DNA of 41,792 bases from Propionibacteriaceae bacterium (lineage in GTDB: Bacteria > Actinomycetota > Actinomycetes > Propionibacteriales > Propionibacteriaceae). The notes below the pieces were generated by a model that was not told the origin of the DNA, did not search any database, and saw only the letters and a program-made list of their open reading frames with translations. Below, piece after piece: positions 8,086-17,707 of the stretch. A program made the position numbers and the translations under genes. Numbering within the stretch: the stretch's first letter is position 1; every line of letters starts with the position of its first letter. The stretch covers positions 1 through 41,792 of the forward strand of contig CAJPNZ010000016.1 in NCBI GenBank assembly GCA_905372155.1. Reading direction: 5' to 3'.

Positions 8086-10397
8086 TGACTGCCTGGCACC
8101 ATGCGTACAGCGGTGTCCCCACCACGAGGAAACACCGGAAGAACGGAAAGAATGGCCTCGGCGGGGACTACCCGCCCGTCAGGCATGATCACCTCCTGCC
8201 GAACGGCCTCTCGGGCGAACTGCACGTGTCCATCAAGGTCGCGTCCCCGACCGTTCCCGGCCAACGCACCGCGAAAGGGCAGGTCGTCGTCTCCTCACGC
8301 AGCGGAGCTGTGAGTGGCGCCATGGACTGGGAGGATGCGACCATTCCCGCAACCACCCTCAAGGGTGTGCTGTCGTCCGCCTACGAGGCGGTCACCGCAT
8401 CCCGCATGCGCGTCTTCTCAGGCAACGACCACGTGCTCACACACCGCCGCACATCTCAGGAAGCGGCGATTCTCTATCCCGTGTTCCTCGTCGCGGATCG
8501 AAAGACTTCCGGGGGAACTGGTCTTCGGGCACGAATCATGCTCGGGAGGAATCGGAGACCCGAGAACGGCGAGTGGAATAGCCTTCCGTGCCTGTGTGCA
8601 GCCGTCCTTCCTGACTCCGAGAAGTCCCGTACAGCCCTGTATGACAAATCAGGTCAGCTGATGTACTCCGGAGCCACCAAGAAAAGGAAGCGAAAATACC
8701 ACAACAAGAAAGGTCCGCAGCTTGTACGGGAGCGCCTGTCACAGCTTCGGGACGCGACGCCACACGGCTCACAAGTCACCTTCACCGCCCAGGAGGAGGA
8801 CTTCTACAAAACCAAGCGATTGATCGTCTCCTCAGTCAAGGGCGAGCGCTTCTGCGGGACCGTCGGCCACAGCAAGAGTCACGGCCCCAAGGACTCCCCA
8901 TATACCGGCTACGTCGTCCGCCTCACCCCGGAGGGCTCCGACCCTCTCATTGACACCAAGTACAACGAGTTCGTCTTCTTCGACACGAAAAAGAACAGGA
9001 CGTACCGGGATATTTCAGCCCAAGTACTCACGAACCTCGTCGAGGTCATCCACAGTTACCTGGAGAACATCCGCACCCTCAAACGCCAGGAAGCGCACCG
9101 TCGCAGCGCCGGCGCACAGAAGGAGACCAAGACCCGCCGCTCGGACTCTCCAAACACCTGGCTCATCCACTCGATCCTCGACGGGGAGAACGGTGGGCCG
9201 GGTCCCTCGGCCGACCGTGAGGCGATCGAGCGGTACGTGAGGGCGCTAGCCTCCAACGAGCCCGGGCTCCCCCTCTTCGCCTCAATCGACAACACGAAGG
9301 GCACTGTCACCGAGTTGTCCCTGTCCCAGGTGGGAAGGCGCGTCAGCAGCGAGGCGTGTACACCTGCGGAACTGGCTGAGGCCGGCAACATCGTCCCTGC
9401 TCAGGAGTATTCCCAAGCCTCCCCCGCCGACCGCATGTGGGGCTTCATCGCTGACAGGAAAGAGGATGCCCAGAACCAGGTGGCAGCAAATCATGGTCGC
9501 GTCACGATCCATCCCATCAGACCCGCGAAACAGCCAGAAGGCGCCGCTTGGCTCAGGCTCTCCGGGGACGGAAACACGGGCTGGCGCCTTCTGTCCTTGG
9601 CGAGTCCCAAGCCGTCGACGGGCTTTCCCTATCTGCGCAAGGCTGACGGCGGCCCTCTATCGGAGGAGACAACCCGTGACGAGACGTACAGGTCGGGCCA
9701 GCTCCTCATCCGGAAGGTCTATCCGTCCCACCGCCTGCGCATCGGCCAGCAGCTCGATTCCGTTCCAGGCGTCGAGACACTCACCGGGGCACCCGGCTCG
9801 AGTCAGACCGTCATCGGATCCTACCTTGCCCCAGGAGCAACTTTCACCACGACGATCAACTTCGAGGGGCTGACGGCGGAGGAACTAGCCGTACTCGTGT
9901 GGCTGCTCACTCCGGAAAGACTGGTACCCCGCAGTGAAAAACCGACCGACGGCGACAATCCCTCCATTGGCTTCCACCGTCTCGGCTTCGGTAAATCCCT
10001 CGGCCTGGGAATGGTAGAAATCCGGGCAACCAACGTCGTCGTACACGACGGCCACAAACTCGCTGGGATGTATCGCGACCTGACGGGCTGCCTTGGCCTT
10101 GAGCGACTTCAGGAGATCGAGGCGTCCAGCACTGAACGGTTGACGTCTCTGCTCAATGCATTGCCTGAGGGCTTCGAGTCCTGGCTCGCCGTGCGCGCCT
10201 TCGTCCGTTCCTCCTACGGATGGAGTGACGGTAAGCCAGTCCAGTATCCCAACGCGGACCACACCACCGGAGAGGACGAAATCTCACCGATCACGACGTG
10301 GTTCAAGAACCGGGAGGAGAACCGCGTCAAGCACAAGCTGGATCAGCAGAAGAACCCCCTAGATTCCAGTTACGACCTGCCCGATCTGACTGACTGA
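8082..10397 (+). CDS. Large RAMP-superfamily CRISPR protein, second of the tandem pair
   Basis: A 771-residue paralogue of the preceding gene product. Shared landmarks are IPATTLKGVLSSAYEAVTASR (residues about 87-107, compare MPSTMVKGMISRAYETLT), RMRVFSG, a segment YNEFVFFDTKKN (compare DERVFFDIS), ASPADRMWGF (compare ASPADRLFGY), ERLVPRSE (compare ENLVPASE) and IGFHRLGFGKSLGLG (compare IGYLRMGLGKPFGLG). It differs by lacking the long N-terminal tail and by carrying a strongly basic insert near residues 195-215 (KKRKRKYHNKKGP). The ATG overlaps the previous stop (ATGATG). This is the last gene of the operon: the following 1 kb contains only transposase debris. Function is unknown; two related giant RAMP subunits in one complex, or a backbone and a processing subunit, are both plausible. 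Confidence 0.78.
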   Translation: MMTAWHHAYSGVPTTRKHRKNGKNGLGGDYPPVRHDHLLPNGLSGELHVSIKVASPTVPGQRTAKGQVVVSSRSGAVSGAMDWEDATIPATTLKGVLSSAYEAVTASRMRVFSGNDHVLTHRRTSQEAAILYPVFLVADRKTSGGTGLRARIMLGRNRRPENGEWNSLPCLCAAVLPDSEKSRTALYDKSGQLMYSGATKKRKRKYHNKKGPQLVRERLSQLRDATPHGSQVTFTAQEEDFYKTKRLIVSSVKGERFCGTVGHSKSHGPKDSPYTGYVVRLTPEGSDPLIDTKYNEFVFFDTKKNRTYRDISAQVLTNLVEVIHSYLENIRTLKRQEAHRRSAGAQKETKTRRSDSPNTWLIHSILDGENGGPGPSADREAIERYVRALASNEPGLPLFASIDNTKGTVTELSLSQVGRRVSSEACTPAELAEAGNIVPAQEYSQASPADRMWGFIADRKEDAQNQVAANHGRVTIHPIRPAKQPEGAAWLRLSGDGNTGWRLLSLASPKPSTGFPYLRKADGGPLSEETTRDETYRSGQLLIRKVYPSHRLRIGQQLDSVPGVETLTGAPGSSQTVIGSYLAPGATFTTTINFEGLTAEELAVLVWLLTPERLVPRSEKPTDGDNPSIGFHRLGFGKSLGLGMVEIRATNVVVHDGHKLAGMYRDLTGCLGLERLQEIEASSTERLTSLLNALPEGFESWLAVRAFVRSSYGWSDGKPVQYPNADHTTGEDEISPITTWFKNREENRVKHKLDQQKNPLDSSYDLPDLTD

Positions 10398-10594
10398 GAC
10401 CGATACAGATCCTTCCGCGCCGCACCGCAAGCCACCAGGCGGCCCGTTGTTAGGTCGGGTCTGTTTATGGGCTCTTCGCAGAAGTGAGTGGATGAGGGGC
10501 CCTGGAGTTGGTGGCTCTGGGGGTGTGTGGAGCCCTCGGGCTGTCAGGATGAGGGTGTTGAAGCCGAATCTGAAACCCGAGGGTCCTTGCGTGA
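10398..10594 (+). other. Intergenic stretch after the CRISPR-like operon
   Basis: No credible coding frame was found. I looked for CRISPR repeats, a leader or a guide-like array next to the effector operon and saw none; there is no unit repeated at regular spacing. The left end of a decayed insertion sequence appears to begin near 10469. Confidence 0.6.
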
Positions 10595-11039
10595 AACGTT
10601 ACCCCACCCTGCCTCGACACGTTCTGCCGTTTGGACCGGCTCGGGTTGACCGTGACCGGTCAGCAGATCGAACCCGACCACACCGTGCTGCGCTGCCACC
10701 CCACGACACCGCCGTCGCGGTGTCCGGCCTGCGCCAAGGCGGGACTCCGGCATGATGCGGTACTGCGCCGGTTAACACATGTGCCGTTCGGGTGGAAGCC
10801 AACGGTTTTGGAGGTGGTGGCCCCCACTACCGGTGCCGGCCGTGTGAGCGGGTCTGGTGAGGCACCCGAACCGGCGACAAGTACGTCACGGTCATCATCG
10901 ACTTGACCCCGACAAGAAAGTGAGAGGCTCCCGGCCGCAGCACCGGTGTACACTGCGGAAGAGGTCACCCGAAGCAGGAAAAGCAAAGCATCGTTCGAAT
11001 GTGACCGACAACCATTCACTTTCCGAGTGACTAACGCCC
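10469..11039 (+). mobile_element. Decayed ISL3-family insertion sequence (tentative ends)
   Basis: The interior carries a broken ISL3-type transposase. Possible terminal inverted repeats are GGGCTCTTCGCAGAAGTGAG (from 10469) and the stretch beginning CCATTCACTTTCCGAGTGAC (from 11012), which read in opposite directions share CCA-TCACTT and scattered later positions. Because the match is imperfect, the limits are approximate; no target-site duplication could be confirmed. The element borders the 3' end of the CRISPR-like operon. Confidence 0.4.
10595..10923 (+). pseudogene. ISL3-family transposase remnant, frameshifted and internally deleted
   Basis: Conceptual translation starts with CRLDRLGLTVTGQQ and continues through a zinc-binding CPAC motif and LRRLTHVPFGWKPT, the N-terminal signature of actinobacterial ISL3 transposases. 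Near 10820 the frame shifts to YRCRPCERVW (the second half of the zinc ribbon), meets a TGA at 10858-10860, and then resumes as RTGDKYVTVIIDLTP, which belongs to the start of the catalytic DDE domain. The roughly 100 or more codons normally between these two parts are missing, as is everything after the first catalytic strand. The gene is therefore dead. Identification rests on recall of the family sequence and is quite specific. Confidence 0.75.
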
Positions 11040-11410
11040 AGCTTGAGCCGCGTCAAGCCACGCGACACGACATGTCTTCGCCGCCGTCCAGCAAGTCCGC
11101 GCTCAGGGCCTAGCGCACAACAAGCTGGTGGCTTTCCACGCACGCATCAGCTGCCGTAGTACGACCGTGAGCGACATCATCGATGTGCCGTTCGAGAGCT
11201 TCAACTTCGCCTCCCCCAGTGGCATCTGCTTCACCGTCCGCTCCGCCTGAGCCGAGTGCACCCGGCTTCCCAGCACCCTCAGCGCCGGAAACCCGAAAAG
11301 CTCACGCAACACCCGTGTGCCCGCGTCGGGGACAGCACTTCACGAAACAGACGATCAGCCACAGTCGGGATGCCATCCCCAAGCTCGTCGACATCGCAAG
11401 GGACGGGGAT
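11040..11410. other. Non-coding or decayed stretch
   Basis: No intact gene is visible. On the minus strand a short frame near 11312-11200 reads LRELFGFPALRVLG, reminiscent of the N-terminus of some transposases, but it drifts into unrelated sequence after about 15 residues. The stretch is best treated as mobile-element debris. Confidence 0.4.
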
Positions 11411-11758
11411 TCAGAGCTGAAGGTGCAGCCGGAGCGCCTCATCCAGTTGGGCGACCAGGCGGGCGGGAAGGCGCCCGATCACCGGGCCGATGCGGTCGAC
11501 TGACACCGCTCGGACCTGTTCGGCCTGGGCCTTGGAATCCGAGCGGATACCGACCTCATCCGCGGTGAGAAGCACCTGAAACGGAAAGACCCGCGCGGTA
11601 TTACTGGTGACGGGGACGACCGTGACCACGCCTCGCCCGAGTCGAGCGGCGACGGTGTTGGCGCGGTCGTTGCTGACGATGATCGCCGGACGACGCTTGT
11701 CTGCCTCCCCCGCCCGTGCGGGCTCCAGATCGACCAGCCGGATCTCGCCGCGGAGCAC
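11411..11758 (-). CDS. mazF: MazF/PemK-type endoribonuclease toxin
   Basis: A 115-residue protein with the full length of the MazF family. Early residues RGEIRLVDLEP followed by KRRPAIIVSNDRAN match the conserved first strands and the RPAIIVSN loop, and VVPVTSN (about 47-53) is the next conserved strand. Members cut single-stranded mRNA at short sequences and are neutralised by a partner antitoxin. The GTG start shares its first base with the final G of the antitoxin TAG stop, so toxin translation is likely coupled to antitoxin translation. Cleavage specificity cannot be read from sequence. The pair sits in the scar zone between the CRISPR-like operon and nrdJ, as expected for an accessory module. 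Confidence 0.9.
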   Translation of the reverse strand: MLRGEIRLVDLEPARAGEADKRRPAIIVSNDRANTVAARLGRGVVTVVPVTSNTARVFPFQVLLTADEVGIRSDSKAQAEQVRAVSVDRIGPVIGRLPARLVAQLDEALRLHLQL

Positions 11759-11985
11759 TACTTCACCCCGTCGGCGACGGTGACCGCCCAGGCCTCGGCC
11801 TCTCCGGCGTCCTCCCACTCCTGCCAGGCAGCGGTGTAGGCATCCTCCAGGTCGGGATCGCCCAGCAGCTTGATGGCCTGTTGGATCGCCGCCGATCGTG
11901 ACTTCAAACCCGCAGACTGTGCGTACTTGTCGAGCACGGCGACCTCGCTCGGCGACAGACTCACGCTCAACTTCACCTGCCCCAT
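11758..11985 (-). CDS. mazE: Ribbon-helix-helix antitoxin (MazE/CopG-like)
   Basis: A 75-residue protein opening with MGQVKLSVSLSPSEVAVLDKY, a beta strand followed by helix, then SRSAAIQQAIKLL, the second helix of a ribbon-helix-helix DNA-binding fold. The acidic C-terminus (EDAYTAAWQEWEDAGEAEAW) is the usual toxin-wrapping tail. It would bind its own promoter as a dimer and neutralise the adjacent toxin. The ATG at 11985 lies about seven bases after a TACTAT -10-like box, so the message may be leaderless. A palindrome immediately upstream is the probable operator. The exact antitoxin family name is uncertain, but the pairing is clear. Confidence 0.87.
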   Translation of the reverse strand: MGQVKLSVSLSPSEVAVLDKYAQSAGLKSRSAAIQQAIKLLGDPDLEDAYTAAWQEWEDAGEAEAWAVTVADGVK

Positions 11986-11991
11986 ACCACC

Positions 11992-12017
11992 ATAGTAGTA
12001 CCAGCAGTACGACTACT
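11992..12017 (-). promoter_or_regulatory. Promoter/operator palindrome of the toxin-antitoxin operon
   Basis: AGTAGTAC (11994-12001) and GTACGACTACT (12007-12017) form an imperfect inverted repeat with a five-base spacer and one inserted G. It ends nine bases before the antitoxin ATG and includes a TACTAT -10-like element read on the minus strand. The position is typical of autorepression by a ribbon-helix-helix antitoxin. Binding is inferred. Confidence 0.6.
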
Positions 12018-12257
12018 CTACCCCCGTGGCGCTCCGGCTCGATAATCTGACAAACCACTCAGTTCACGCGACGCCCCGGACGTGGGGCAACATGCCTCTC
12101 GGCGCAACAAGCCACTAAGAGGGTCATCCCCGCAGCGGCACTCACCAAATCTCAGCTGATCCTGGTCACCACATCGCCACCATCGTTCACGCCGCTCACC
12201 ATTGCGGGGCTGGCCCTGGAGTGCACTGACCCCCTACTCCGGGAGGATCAGAGCATC
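12018..12257. other. Intergenic spacer
   Basis: Between the toxin-antitoxin promoter and the nrdJ terminator I see no convincing gene, repeat or RNA. It may hold part of the toxin-antitoxin promoter and decayed DNA. Confidence 0.5.
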
Positions 12258-12286
12258 GTGGGGTACGGGCAGCGCCCGTACCCCAC
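12258..12286 (-). terminator. Perfect hairpin terminator downstream of nrdJ
   Basis: A perfect 13-base-pair stem, GTGGGGTACGGGC and its complement, encloses a three-base loop (AGC). It starts 15 bases beyond the nrdJ stop. There is no T-run, which is common for actinobacterial terminators. It would also block read-through in the opposite direction. Confidence 0.85.
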
Positions 12287-12300
12287 CGCTCGCCGTTGGG

Positions 12301-15150
<2,850 letters not shown>

Positions 15151-15187
15151 TTCTTCCTCACTACGAGAATGGCGGAGATTGATCGGG

Positions 15188-15724
15188 TCAGCCGATCAGG
15201 GGTTCCTGTGAGTCGGTCTCGCGGCGGCGTCTGCGCCGCGGACCCCTGACGAGTTCGGGCAGCAGCGCGTCACCGGCCGGATGGCGGCGTTTCATGGAGT
15301 CGACCTCGTCGATGAAATCGTCAACAGAATCGAAATTCTTGTAGACCGAGGCGAACCTCAGGTAGGCCACGGGGTCGAGCTCCGCCAGGGGACCGAGGAT
15401 CGCGATACCGATGTCCTCGCTGGTCAGCTCGGCCTGCCCGATGGAACGCAGATCCTCCTCGACGCGCTGACCGAGAGCGGCGAGCTGGGCCGCGGTGACC
15501 GGGCGGTTCTGGCAGGCCTTGGCGACCCCCCGGATCACCTTCTCCCGGCTGAACGCCTCCACCACCCCGGAGCGTTTCAGGACGTAGAGCTGGATCTGCT
15601 CCACGGTGGTGAACTTCCGCTGGCAGGAGCAGCACACCCGGCGTCGGCGGATGGCCAGGCCGTCGTCCGTCGCACGCGAGTCAGACACCTTGGTGTCTGC
15701 GTGACGGCAGAACGGACAGAACAC
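15188..15724 (-). CDS. nrdR: NrdR transcriptional repressor
   Basis: A 178-residue repressor of ribonucleotide reductase genes that senses ATP/dATP. The N-terminus is the zinc ribbon CPFCRH with cysteines 3, 6, 31 and 34, then RRRVCCSCQRKFTTVE, followed by the ATP-cone domain (about 47-137) starting YVLKRSGVVEAFSREK. The tail after residue 145 is longer than the core family and rich in Arg. The start is GTG with AAAGGA upstream, giving the standard FCPFC beginning. It precedes nrdJ and likely regulates it and itself through sites upstream. Confidence 0.96.
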   Translation of the reverse strand: MFCPFCRHADTKVSDSRATDDGLAIRRRRVCCSCQRKFTTVEQIQLYVLKRSGVVEAFSREKVIRGVAKACQNRPVTAAQLAALGQRVEEDLRSIGQAELTSEDIGIAILGPLAELDPVAYLRFASVYKNFDSVDDFIDEVDSMKRRHPAGDALLPELVRGPRRRRRRETDSQEPLIG

Positions 15725-15802
15725 GGCAGAGTCCTTTCACGTGGCCCCGTCCCCTGGGGCGCGGCTTGCGACGCTGCTCCCCTTAAGCCCCTTCAACACT
15801 CG

Positions 15803-15851
15803 ACAAATACAACGTGTTGAGAAAAAGCGGGGTTGCAACTACTAGATGTGG
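15803..15851 (-). promoter_or_regulatory. Candidate pair of NrdR boxes upstream of nrdR-nrdJ
   Basis: Two 16-base AT-containing sites, CAACTACTAGATGTGG (15836-15851) and ACAAATACAACGTGTT (15803-15818), start 33 bases apart, close to the roughly three-turn spacing of paired NrdR boxes. The first resembles actinobacterial boxes of the form CCAC-ATCTAGT; the second is a weaker match. The region also holds a CAACAC/GTGTTG inverted repeat. Tentative. Confidence 0.4.
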
Positions 15852-15920
15852 ACTCTATGCCGACGTCTCCGCATCGTCAAATGTCACGCCACGCGTGTCG
15901 CAAAACTCACCAGAGACCTC

Positions 15921-16250
15921 TCAGCGACCCGTGACGTGCACCCAGGCGGGATCCCCCGCGGTGGGCGTCGGGGTCGGATCGGGCTGATTGAGGGAGGCGA
16001 TTCCCGGCGCCGCGACGACGAAGGAGAGCACCACCAGAGCGGCGAAGGCCACCGACTTGAGGCGCCGCATGAAACGGGAACCGGGGCGTACAACCACACA
16101 GGAGGCACCCCCGACGGGACCGCACGCGGCCGGGACCCGGGACGAGCGGACACGAGGCGCGGGCTGGGCGGGACGACCGGCGGGGCCACCCGCGCGGCGC
16201 CTCCTGCCGGAGCGGGCGACGGTGGTCATCCCTGCGGCTTCGATGCTCAT
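15921..16250 (-). CDS. Small SOS-linked membrane protein, possible truncated YneA/LysM-type division inhibitor
   Basis: The 109-residue protein has an Arg/Pro/Gly-rich cytoplasmic head, then one membrane segment at about 66-86 (VAFAALVVLSFVVAAPGIASL), then a short Thr/Pro-rich outer part ending WVHVTGR. The ATG at 16250 has an excellent AGGAGGAAG site. It diverges from lexA and has its own LexA box, the position where many actinobacteria carry a LysM-domain protein that delays division in the SOS response. Here the protein stops where a LysM domain would begin; a downstream reading frame (ERSLVSFATRVA) looks like a leftover of one. Function as a division inhibitor is inferred from position only. 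Confidence 0.65.
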   Translation of the reverse strand: MSIEAAGMTTVARSGRRRRAGGPAGRPAQPAPRVRSSRVPAACGPVGGASCVVVRPGSRFMRRLKSVAFAALVVLSFVVAAPGIASLNQPDPTPTPTAGDPAWVHVTGR

Positions 16251-16290
16251 GCTTCCTCCTGTTGCCACGATGACCGCCACCCGCGGCACA

Positions 16291-16306
16291 TCGAACTTAT
16301 GTTCGA
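16291..16306 (-). promoter_or_regulatory. LexA-binding site (SOS box) for the small membrane gene
   Basis: TCGAACTTATGTTCGA is a perfect TCGAAC-N4-GTTCGA palindrome, the actinobacterial LexA consensus, located 41 bases upstream of the minus-strand ATG at 16250. Confidence 0.9.
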
Positions 16307-16413
16307 AACGCTACAGGAAACCGCAGGCGGTTTCAAACACCTTTTCGATTCCCATTGCGCCACGGAAGGAGTCAACACGCCGGCGCCGACATTTTCGCTC
16401 CACACCGCCATCC

Positions 16414-16429
16414 TCGAACAGGTGTTCGT
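16414..16429 (+). promoter_or_regulatory. LexA-binding site (SOS box) of lexA
   Basis: TCGAACAGGTGTTCGT matches the consensus except for the last base. It sits 22 bases before the lexA ATG and overlaps the expected -35 region, so it should provide autorepression. A TAGGAT -10-like element at 16439-16444 would place transcription start near the ATG itself. Confidence 0.88.
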
Positions 16430-16450
16430 ATTCTGGGGTAGGATGGCGTC

Positions 16451-17254
16451 ATGGCAGACGAGACCCACGAGGAAACCGCGGAGGCCACGATCATCCGGCT
16501 TCCCACACGCAAGACTTCGCGCGCCGGGCGTCCCAGCAAGGCACGGGCGGCCGCCGACGTGGCGCGCATATCCGAGCTCTCATCCACCTCGGATGGGACC
16601 GGTGATCTCACTCCCCGCCAGCAGCTGCTGCTGAAACTGATCCAGGACGCGGTGGAGGCCAACGGTTACCCCCCGAGCATGCGCGAGCTGGCCCAACGCG
16701 CCGGTCTCGCCTCGACGTCCTCGGTCGCCTACCAGCTGAAGGTGTTGGAGAAGGCCGGGTTCATCCGTCGCGACCCGAACCGGCCGCGGGCCATGGTGAT
16801 GACCCTGCCGGACACCGTCGCCCCTGAGGCACCGGCACCAGAGCTGCCCGACCCCGAACAGACCCATTCCTCACGTCCCGAGGCCGTCGAGACGCCCTTG
16901 CTGGGCAGGATCGCGGCGGGCGGACCCATCCTCGCCCAGGAGCAGGTGGAGGACGTCTTCTCCCTGCCCAGGCAGCTGGTCGGGAATGGCACGTTCTTCA
17001 TGCTGGAGGTGCGCGGGGATTCCATGAATGACGCCGCCATCTGCGACGGCGACTGGGTGGTGGTGCGGCAGCAGCCCGATGCCGACAACGGCGACATCGT
17101 CGCCGCGCTGCTCGACGACGAGGCCACGGTGAAGACCCTGAGCCGCAGGGGCGGCAAGGCCTGGTTGATGCCCCACAACCCCGCCTACTCCCCCATCGAC
17201 GGCACCGGCGCCCGCATCATGGGCAAGGTGGTGGCGGTCATGCGGCGGGTGTGA
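16451..17254 (+). CDS. lexA: LexA repressor
   Basis: This 267-residue SOS repressor binds TCGAAC-N4-GTTCGA sites and self-cleaves when stimulated by RecA filaments. A 50-residue disordered N-terminal extension precedes the winged-helix domain (about 52-118, LTPRQQLLLKLIQDAVEANGYPPS then SVAYQLKVLEKAGFIRRDP). The cleavage site is Ala156-Gly157 in GRIAAGGP, the catalytic serine is Ser191 in RGDSM, and the lysine is Lys228 in TVKTL. A Pro/Glu-rich hinge (120-147) links the domains. No clear Shine-Dalgarno precedes the ATG, and the -10-like TAGGAT 12 bases upstream suggests a leaderless message. It is separated from the convergent HIT gene by 46 bases. Confidence 0.98.
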   Translation: MADETHEETAEATIIRLPTRKTSRAGRPSKARAAADVARISELSSTSDGTGDLTPRQQLLLKLIQDAVEANGYPPSMRELAQRAGLASTSSVAYQLKVLEKAGFIRRDPNRPRAMVMTLPDTVAPEAPAPELPDPEQTHSSRPEAVETPLLGRIAAGGPILAQEQVEDVFSLPRQLVGNGTFFMLEVRGDSMNDAAICDGDWVVVRQQPDADNGDIVAALLDDEATVKTLSRRGGKAWLMPHNPAYSPIDGTGARIMGKVVAVMRRV

Positions 17255-17300
17255 GCACGGTCGGTTGCCGGGCGAACGGCCGGCGCGCCGCGTGGCTCCC

Positions 17301-17702
17301 TCACCGATCCGCGGTGATGCGGGAGTACACCTGGTCCAGGTCGTCGCTGATCGGTCCGCGCATGTTGGAGATGCCCGGGTTGTCCGCGTAGCGGGGCAGG
17401 ACGTGGACGTGGAGGTGGAAGATCTCCTGTCCAGAGTCGGCGCCGGCGTTGCTGAGGATGTTGCAGGCGCTGGCGCCCAGCTTCTTCTTCAACAGGTTGC
17501 CGACCGCCCCGATGGCGGGGGTGATCTCTGCCAGTGCTGTTGGGTCCTCCAGCGCGTCGGCCACATGGCGGCGCGGAACCACCAGGGTGTGTCCCTGCTG
17601 CCACGGGTGGATGTCCAGGAAGGCGACGGCGGTTTCGTCCTCGTAGACGAACTTCGAGGGGATCTCGCCCTCGATGATCCGGCAGAACAGGCAATCGCTC
17701 AT
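17301..17702 (-). CDS. HIT-family nucleotide hydrolase
   Basis: A 133-residue HIT protein (HINT-like). The N-terminus CLFCRII is the common zinc-type start, and the catalytic triad motif is FHLHVHVLP with His96, His98 and His100. Such proteins hydrolyse AMP-linked phosphoramidates or dinucleoside polyphosphates. The ATG lies five bases beyond the hisF stop, and the gene is the last of the minus-strand run. The exact substrate is unknown. Confidence 0.93.
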   Translation of the reverse strand: MSDCLFCRIIEGEIPSKFVYEDETAVAFLDIHPWQQGHTLVVPRRHVADALEDPTALAEITPAIGAVGNLLKKKLGASACNILSNAGADSGQEIFHLHVHVLPRYADNPGISNMRGPISDDLDQVYSRITADR

Positions 17703-17707
17703 GGTCT

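Noticed and set aside
10398..12300. A CRISPR array next to the effector operon
   Set aside because: No regularly spaced direct repeats were seen; only IS debris and the toxin-antitoxin pair occupy this stretch.
15151..15900. A cobalamin riboswitch controlling the B12-dependent reductase
   Set aside because: The short gap before nrdJ and the leader of nrdR show no B12-box-like conserved core.
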